Positions 5,785 to 10,325 of a DNA stretch of 10,325 bases are shown here, one piece after another; position 1 is the stretch's first letter, and every line of letters begins with the position of its first letter. A program made the position numbers and the translations under genes. The stretch is from an uncultured Ruminococcus sp. (lineage in GTDB: Bacteria > Bacillota_A > Clostridia > RUG12999): positions 1 through 10,325 of the forward strand of contig CACZTG010000138.1 in NCBI GenBank assembly GCA_902783995.1, given 5' to 3'. The notes beneath the pieces were generated by a model. The model worked only from the letters and a program-made list of their open reading frames with translations, was not told the origin of the DNA and ran no database searches.

Positions 5785-8166
5785 CTATCTGAGTTTTCCG
5801 CCAAGTTTATTTTCAATATTTTTCACAATTTTATTCATCGCGTTTGTAATTTCTTCTTCAGCGAGCGTTCCTTCCGCCGAACGCATTGTAAGGGCGTAAG
5901 CTACACTCTTTTTATCATCAGGTATCTGCTTTCCTTTATAAACATCAAAAAGCTGAAGCTTTTCGAGAATTTTACCGCAGGATTCCTTTATAACCTTTTC
6001 AATTTCGCTGACCGGAACGCCGCTGTCAATAATAACAGCAAGGTCACGTGTAACAGCCGGGAATTTCGGAAGCGGTTTAAATTTCTTTTCCGTATCAACG
6101 GCTGCCGCGAAGGACGCAAAATCAATTTCGGCAACATAAACCTTGCTTTCAAAACCGTATTTTTTTGAAACAAGCGGATGTATTTCGCCCATTATTCCCG
6201 CATTTTTTCCGTTAATTAACACATCGGCGCATCTTCCGGGGTGGAAGGTCGGATTTTCTTTGTCTGCCGTATATTCCATACCTTTAACACACGCGGCCTC
6301 ACAAAGCTCCTCTATAACACCCTTTAATACAAAGAAATCCACCTTGTCACCATACATACCTATTGTAATTTTATTATGCTCATCGGGCAGCTTATCCTCC
6401 GTAGTCGGAATATATGTTTTCCCGATTTCAAAAAGCTTTGCGGATTCATTTCTGAGATTATTGTTCCTTGCAAGTGTTTCGAGCATTGAGCCTATTGTCG
6501 TTGTTCTCATAACGGAGTTTTCCTCACCGAGAGGGTTTGAAATTACCGTCATTTTACGCAAAGCGCTATCTTCGGGAATATTCATCATATCAAGCGTTTT
6601 TGGACTTACAAACGAATAAGTCATTATTTCGTAAAGTCCAAGTCCCGCAAGGATATTTTTCACTTTTATTTCCGTATTCTTGAGCATATCCCTTCCGCCG
6701 GGCGTGGTTTCGCCCCGAAGAAGCGTTGACGGGATTTTATCGTAACCGTAAATTCTGACAACCTCTTCCGCAATATCAGCCATAAACTCAATATCCTGCC
6801 TGTATGTCGGCGCAAGACATTTGCCGTCTTTTACCTCAAAATCAAGCTTTTTAAGAGTATCAACCATAAACTGCTCTGAAATATCCGTACCGAGAAAGGC
6901 GTTTATTTTATCGGGATTTACCTCAATCCACTCTCTCTTGTCCTCAGCGTTATTTATATCAATTATACCGTCAACGACCTCGCCCGCGCCAAGCATTTCA
7001 ACAAGCTGGCAGGCTCTGTCGGACGCCTCTTTTACCATAAACGGGTCAAGGAATTTTTCGTAAAGCGCCGATGCGTCTGTTCTCATACCGAGCTTTTTCG
7101 CGGTAAGCCTTATGCTCTTGCCGTCAAAGTTTGCGGTTTCAAACACAATCGTTTTTGTATCGTCTTTAATCTCGGAGTTTTCTCCGCCCATAACGCCCGC
7201 AACGGCAACCGCTTTTTTTGCGTCACATATAACAAGCATGGAAGGGTCAAGCTTTCTGTCAACTCCGTCCAGCGTTGTAATTGTTTCGTTATCCTCCGCG
7301 TTTCTGACTATTATTTTACTTCCTTCAAGATACGAAATGTCAAAAGCGTGCATCGGCTGACCGTATTCAAGAAGAATATAGTTAGTAATATCGACAATAT
7401 TGTTTATTGAACGAAGCCCGCAGCCCTGAAGTCTTTCAACAAGCCATTTCGGTGAAGGTCCTATTTTTACGTTTTTAACAACTCTTGCGGTATATCTTTT
7501 GCAAAGCTCCGTATTTTTAACCTCAACGGAAAGTATATCGTTTATATTTCCGCCGCTGCCTTTAACTGAAACCTCGGGGAGCTTAAGCGGTTTATCAAAC
7601 GTAACCGCCGTTTCCCTTGCAAGACCGATAACGCTTAAACAATCCTGCCTGTTAGGGGTAATTTCAAATTCGATAATATGCTTATCAAGCCCTAAAACCT
7701 TTTTTATATCCGTTCCGGGCTGAACGTCATCAACAACTGTCATTATTCCGTTTTCGTTTGCGCCTTCGTAATCGTTTAAACCGAGTCCAAGCTCTTCGTG
7801 CGAACACATCATTCCCTGTGAAAGCACGCCGCGAAGCTTGCCCTTTGTGATTTCAACGCCGCCCGGCAGCTTTGATTTATGAAGCGCAACAGGCACTTTC
7901 TGACCTTCATAAACATTTTTTGCTCCCGTTACTATCTGCAAATTTTCATCCTGTCCCACATCAAGCTGACAAACCACAAGCTTATCCGCGTCGGGATGTT
8001 TTTCTATTTTAAGTATTTTTCCGACAACAACATTTTGTATCTCATCGCCGGGATTTTCGATTCCTTCAACCTTTGAGCCGGACATTGTCATTTTATCCGC
8101 ATATTCCTTAGGCGTTACTCCTTTTATATCAACAAGCTCGCCTATCCATTCCATTGAAACTTTCAT
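5785..8166 (-). CDS. pheT: Phenylalanine--tRNA ligase beta subunit
   Basis: This is the beta chain of the (alpha-beta)2 cytoplasmic enzyme that joins phenylalanine to tRNA-Phe; beta carries tRNA-binding and editing functions. At 793 residues it has the normal full length. The N-terminal EMAP-type tRNA-binding domain lies at about 40-155 (VGKILKIEKHPDADKL at 48-63). The B3/B4 editing region is about 215-390 (INNIVDITNYILLEYGQPMHAFD, 254-276). B5 is about 408-478 (PTYRQDIEFMADIAEEVVRIYGYDKIP, 453-479). The catalytic-core-like domain is about 495-690, and the C-terminal anticodon-binding FDX-ACB domain is about 698-793 (FPAVTRDLAVII). The ribosome binding site GGAGG lies 9 bases before the ATG. 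It follows pheS by 24 bp, the standard pheST pair. Confidence 0.98.
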   Translation of the reverse strand: MKVSMEWIGELVDIKGVTPKEYADKMTMSGSKVEGIENPGDEIQNVVVGKILKIEKHPDADKLVVCQLDVGQDENLQIVTGAKNVYEGQKVPVALHKSKLPGGVEITKGKLRGVLSQGMMCSHEELGLGLNDYEGANENGIMTVVDDVQPGTDIKKVLGLDKHIIEFEITPNRQDCLSVIGLARETAVTFDKPLKLPEVSVKGSGGNINDILSVEVKNTELCKRYTARVVKNVKIGPSPKWLVERLQGCGLRSINNIVDITNYILLEYGQPMHAFDISYLEGSKIIVRNAEDNETITTLDGVDRKLDPSMLVICDAKKAVAVAGVMGGENSEIKDDTKTIVFETANFDGKSIRLTAKKLGMRTDASALYEKFLDPFMVKEASDRACQLVEMLGAGEVVDGIIDINNAEDKREWIEVNPDKINAFLGTDISEQFMVDTLKKLDFEVKDGKCLAPTYRQDIEFMADIAEEVVRIYGYDKIPSTLLRGETTPGGRDMLKNTEIKVKNILAGLGLYEIMTYSFVSPKTLDMMNIPEDSALRKMTVISNPLGEENSVMRTTTIGSMLETLARNNNLRNESAKLFEIGKTYIPTTEDKLPDEHNKITIGMYGDKVDFFVLKGVIEELCEAACVKGMEYTADKENPTFHPGRCADVLINGKNAGIMGEIHPLVSKKYGFESKVYVAEIDFASFAAAVDTEKKFKPLPKFPAVTRDLAVIIDSGVPVSEIEKVIKESCGKILEKLQLFDVYKGKQIPDDKKSVAYALTMRSAEGTLAEEEITNAMNKIVKNIENKLGGKLR

Positions 8167-8190
8167 ATATTTTTTCCTCCAAGTCTGTAA

Positions 8191-9225
8191 TTAAAACTGC
8201 TTTAAAAATCTTACGTCGTTCTCATAGAAAAGCCTTAAATCATTTACTGAAAATCTTCCCATAACAACACGCTCAATACCCATTCCAAAGGCAAAGCCGC
8301 TATATACTTCCGGGTCTATGCCGCAGCCCTTAAGAACCTTCGGGTGTACCATACCGGCACCCAGAATTTCAATCCAGCCTTCGCCCTTACATATGCGGCA
8401 GCCCTTGCCCCCGCAGTTAAAGCAGCAAAGGTCAACCTCCGCCGACGGCTCGGTAAAATTAAAATGATGAGGACGAAGCTTGATTCTTGCGTTTTCACCG
8501 TAAAGCTTTTTCGCGAACAGTTCAAGCGTTCCTTTAAGGTCGGTCATTGTAACGCCTTTATCAACGACAAGCCCTTCCATCTGATGAAAAAGCGGGCTGT
8601 GCGTTGCGTCAACGGCGTCCGAGCGATATACTCTTCCCGGTGACACAATCCTTATAGGAGGTCTTGTTTTTTCCATTACACGCACCTGTACCGGTGAAGT
8701 CTGAGTTCTCAGCACTATATTCTCGTTTATATAAAACGTATCCTGTGTATCTCTTGCAGGGTGATTTTTAGGTATATTGAGCTTCTCAAAATTATAAAGG
8801 TCATATTCAACCTCGGGACCGTCAACCACCTGAAAACCGAGTCCCACAAATATGTCTGTCATCTCGTTTAACACCTGTGTAATCGGGTGAAGTCTGCCCG
8901 CTTCACTGTGTTTGCCCGGCATTGTAACGTCAATTTCCTCTGCCCTGAGCTTATATTCAAGTTCCGCGTTTTCAATTTCTTTTTTTGTCTTATCAATAAG
9001 CTTTTCAACTTCACTTCGCACTTCGTTGGCAAGCTGACCTATAACAGGTCTTTCCTCCGCAGAAAGCGCTCCCATACCTCTCAGAACAGAAGTAATTTCT
9101 CCCTTTTTGCCGAGAAATTTAACCCTAACAGCTTCAAGAGCTTCCGCCCTGCTTTCTTTGTTTTGCGCAAGCGCTGCAATTTCCTCCCGCGCCATACGCC
9201 CTATTTGCTCTAATTTTTCTCTCAT
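8191..9225 (-). CDS. pheS: Phenylalanine--tRNA ligase alpha subunit
   Basis: This is the catalytic alpha chain of phenylalanyl-tRNA synthetase (class II), 344 residues. The N-terminal coiled coil (about 1-95) contacts tRNA. The catalytic core follows: motif 2 region [17 protein letters not shown] (195-211) with FHQMEGL, and motif 3 [13 protein letters not shown] (313-325). The cysteine cluster [18 protein letters not shown] (267-284) before [10 protein letters not shown] resembles the zinc-ribbon-like insert in many clostridial and thermophilic PheS proteins. The frame is open 17 codons further upstream to 9276. I chose the ATG at 9225 because GGAGG lies 6 bases before it, the family starts near here, and the longer start would lie upstream of the predicted transcription start. 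It is the first gene of the minus-strand operon. Confidence 0.98.
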   Translation of the reverse strand: MREKLEQIGRMAREEIAALAQNKESRAEALEAVRVKFLGKKGEITSVLRGMGALSAEERPVIGQLANEVRSEVEKLIDKTKKEIENAELEYKLRAEEIDVTMPGKHSEAGRLHPITQVLNEMTDIFVGLGFQVVDGPEVEYDLYNFEKLNIPKNHPARDTQDTFYINENIVLRTQTSPVQVRVMEKTRPPIRIVSPGRVYRSDAVDATHSPLFHQMEGLVVDKGVTMTDLKGTLELFAKKLYGENARIKLRPHHFNFTEPSAEVDLCCFNCGGKGCRICKGEGWIEILGAGMVHPKVLKGCGIDPEVYSGFAFGMGIERVVMGRFSVNDLRLFYENDVRFLKQF

Positions 9226-9254
9226 AACAATCCTCCATAAGCATATATAAATAA

Positions 9255-9274
9255 GTATGTTAAATTTTACATAC
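9255..9274. repeat. Inverted repeat across the predicted pheS transcription start
   Basis: GTATGT (9255-9260) and ACATAC (9269-9274) form a 6-bp inverted repeat with an 8-nt AT-rich centre. It begins within a few bases of the predicted pheS +1 (about 9272). It could be an operator or a small leader hairpin. The sequence is AT-rich, so chance is possible. Confidence 0.35.
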
Positions 9275-9278
9275 ATAT

Positions 9279-9307
9279 ATTTTACAGCAAAAAAGCCGAT
9301 ATGTCAA
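9279..9307 (-). promoter_or_regulatory. Promoter of the pheS operon
   Basis: On the minus strand there is TTGACA (9307-9302), a 17-base spacer, and TAAAAT (9284-9279). This is a perfect -35 and a five-of-six -10 at the ideal spacing for the housekeeping sigma factor. Transcription would start near 9272, leaving a leader of about 47 nt before the pheS ATG. That leaves no room for a T-box leader. Confidence 0.85.
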
Positions 9308-9344
9308 TAAAATTCCGAATTTTTTGTTATTTTTATTAAATTCA

Positions 9345-9373
9345 TTGACTTTTTATTGCTTATATAATATAAT
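9345..9373 (+). promoter_or_regulatory. Promoter of the small membrane protein gene
   Basis: TTGACT (9345-9350), a 17-base spacer, and a perfect TATAAT (9368-9373). The start would be near 9380, about 30 bases before the ATG at 9410. It is divergent from the pheS promoter, with 37 AT-rich bases (9308-9344) between the two -35 boxes. Confidence 0.82.
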
Positions 9374-9409
9374 GTTTTTTGTAAATAATAAAAGGGGGCA
9401 AAACATATA

Positions 9410-9664
9410 ATGAAAAACAAACACTCACCTTTTTTCCGGCTGCTGCTTATCCCCTTACAAATTGTCATCGGGTTTCTGTTTGTTTTGTCAGGTTTTTTGC
9501 TCGACAGGCTGATGTTTATAAAACCAACAGGCAACGGGCACGGTATTCCGTTTTTTTCTGTAATTTTTATGCTTATTGCAGCAGTCGTGACGGTTATTGT
9601 TATTATAACAGCCGTTATTTTAACTGCCGTTTCATTTCACAAGCAGCGGAATAAGCAGCTTTAA
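9410..9664 (+). CDS. Small two-helix membrane protein of unknown function
   Basis: I do not recognise this 84-residue protein. It has two hydrophobic stretches, about 9-31 (FRLLLIPLQIVIGFLFVLSG) and about 48-75 (a run rich in Val, Ile and Ala). Between them is a short polar loop, DRLMFIKPTGNGHG. Both ends are basic (MKNKH and HKQRNKQL), so the positive-inside rule predicts N and C termini in the cytoplasm and the loop outside. The ribosome binding site AGGGGG ends 11 bases before the ATG, slightly long. The gene has its own strong promoter and its own terminator, so it is a separate transcription unit between pheST and murA. The clean promoter-RBS-ORF-terminator layout makes it likely to be real despite its size. 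A membrane or envelope accessory role is only a guess from the murA neighbour. Confidence 0.8.
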   Translation: MKNKHSPFFRLLLIPLQIVIGFLFVLSGFLLDRLMFIKPTGNGHGIPFFSVIFMLIAAVVTVIVIITAVILTAVSFHKQRNKQL

Positions 9665-9686
9665 ACCTGTCGGTTTTCGGGAAATT

Positions 9687-9727
9687 TTGCAAATATTTTC
9701 AAAAAATATTTGCAATTTTTGTTTTTT
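9687..9727 (+). terminator. Intrinsic terminator of the small membrane protein gene
   Basis: A perfect 13-bp stem (9687-9699 with 9703-9715, CAA loop) is followed by TTTTTGTTTTTT. The stem is AT-rich but long, and the U-tract is good. It lies 22 bases after the stop at 9664. Its 3' arm overlaps the putative -35 of the murA promoter. Confidence 0.8.
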
Positions 9728-9737
9728 ATGGTATAAT
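9710..9737 (+). promoter_or_regulatory. Promoter of murA
   Basis: A perfect TATAAT (9732-9737) is preceded by TGG, giving an extended -10 (TGn). A weak -35, TTGCAA (9710-9715), lies 16 bases upstream, inside the terminator's 3' arm. Transcription would start near 9744, about 59 bases before the TTG start codon. Nothing else is apparent in 9738-9802 except the ribosome binding site. Confidence 0.7.
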
Positions 9738-9802
9738 AATAAATGGTGTATTAACTGTTTTTTAAATTTACCGATATATTATAAACAAAGGCGGTGTATT
9801 TT

Positions 9803-10325
9803 TTGGATAAATTTATAATAAACGGCGGCAAAAAGCTTTTTGGTGAAGTGGATATAAGCGGAGCGAAAAACGCCGCTGTCGCAATACTTCCCGCGGCGCT
9901 TCTTAACCGCGGCGTAAGCATAATCGAAAATATTCCCGATGTGCAGGATATAAATTATTTGATTGACGTTCTCGGCAGGCTCGGCGCGAAAGTTGAGCGC
10001 CTGAGCCGAAACTCCGTAAAAATAGACGCAAACGGCGAGCTTCTGACCGTTGCGGACTTTGAGGTGCTTAATCATCTCCGTGCCTCTTACTACATTGTAG
10101 GCGCTCTTCTCGGAAGATTCGGAAAAGCCGAGGTTACAATGCCCGGCGGCTGTAATTTCGGCGAACGCCCCGTTGATTTACATATGAAGGGTTTTGAGGC
10201 TATGGGTGCTGAGGTCAGTATAAGTAATGTGTTTAAAGCGGAAAAACCTCTTCCTTTAAAAGCCGCGAATATTTATCTTGATACCGTAAGCGTCGGCGCG
10301 ACAATCAATATTATGATAGCCGCTG
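9803..10325 (+). CDS. murA: UDP-N-acetylglucosamine 1-carboxyvinyltransferase, N-terminal part (cut by window end)
   Basis: MurA transfers enolpyruvate from PEP to UDP-GlcNAc, the first committed step of peptidoglycan synthesis in the cytoplasm. The 174 visible residues (of roughly 420 expected) show the key sites. DISGAKNAAV carries the conserved Lys22, HLRASYY the conserved Arg (93), and MPGGCNFGERPVDLH the catalytic Cys117, which is the residue alkylated by fosfomycin. SVGATIN follows at 163-169. Cys rather than Asp at this position predicts fosfomycin sensitivity at the target. The start is TTG at 9803, because the family begins with 'MDKFIINGGKKL' and the sequence AAGGCGGTG lies 6-11 bases upstream. 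No ATG occurs in frame before residue 113. Many Firmicutes carry two MurA paralogues; which one this is cannot be decided here. Confidence 0.95.
   Translation, partial: MDKFIINGGKKLFGEVDISGAKNAAVAILPAALLNRGVSIIENIPDVQDINYLIDVLGRLGAKVERLSRNSVKIDANGELLTVADFEVLNHLRASYYIVGALLGRFGKAEVTMPGGCNFGERPVDLHMKGFEAMGAEVSISNVFKAEKPLPLKAANIYLDTVSVGATINIMIAA

Noticed and set aside
5683..6168. 161-codon open frame on the + strand opposite pheT and the PHP gene
   Set aside because: It runs through the end of pheT, the intergenic hairpin and the PHP start. The product is Phe/Asn/Lys-rich without a recognisable motif, as expected for the complement of an AT-rich gene.
9226..9276. Longer PheS start at 9276 adding 17 residues
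   Set aside because: It would start at or upstream of the predicted transcription start, lacks a ribosome binding site, and the internal ATG at 9225 has GGAGG at ideal spacing.
9779..10075. 98-codon open frame on the - strand
   Set aside because: It lies opposite the well-supported murA start and has no motif or good ribosome binding site.

Overview
The window looks like chromosomal DNA of a Clostridia-type Firmicute. This rests on an S-layer-homology (SLH) protein, AT-rich codons, strong GGAGG-type ribosome binding sites, textbook vegetative promoters, and a NifS/ThiI pair in which ThiI lacks a rhodanese domain. The exact lineage cannot be fixed from the sequence alone.

Layout, left to right. 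The 3' end of an SLH-domain protein gene (+) stops at 434. It faces, tail to tail, a long run of seven genes on the minus strand that ends at 713. The roughly 280 bp between them hold no gene but are unusually structured: a 25-bp direct repeat brackets the interval, and inside it lie two perfect 13-bp hairpins and a branched hairpin, none followed by a clear U-tract.

The minus-strand run, in transcription order, is pheS, pheT, a PHP-domain phosphoesterase-like protein, a short-chain dehydrogenase/reductase, a NifS/IscS-type cysteine desulfurase, thiI, and a 310-residue protein resembling the non-catalytic front part of a GH78 alpha-L-rhamnosidase. Gaps are 5 to 55 bp, and one stop codon overlaps the next ribosome binding site, so they probably form one operon read from a strong promoter (TTGACA-17-TAAAAT) upstream of pheS. 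The run is rich in tRNA functions: PheST charges tRNA-Phe, while the desulfurase supplies persulfide sulfur to ThiI for 4-thiouridine in tRNA (and possibly thiamine). The predicted leader is only about 47 nt, too short for a T-box.

Divergent from pheS, a small two-helix membrane protein gene (9410-9664, +) has its own TTGACT-17-TATAAT promoter and ends in an AT-rich intrinsic terminator. The 3' arm of that terminator doubles as the -35 region of the next promoter, which drives murA (first step of peptidoglycan synthesis). murA starts with TTG at 9803 and runs off the window.

Most of the window is ordinary housekeeping. The parts worth a second look are the structured, repeat-bracketed interval at 417-707, the rhamnosidase-like protein without a catalytic domain, the altered metal motif in the PHP protein, and the T-box-less tRNA-themed operon. 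I see no clear sign of a new defence or mobile system.
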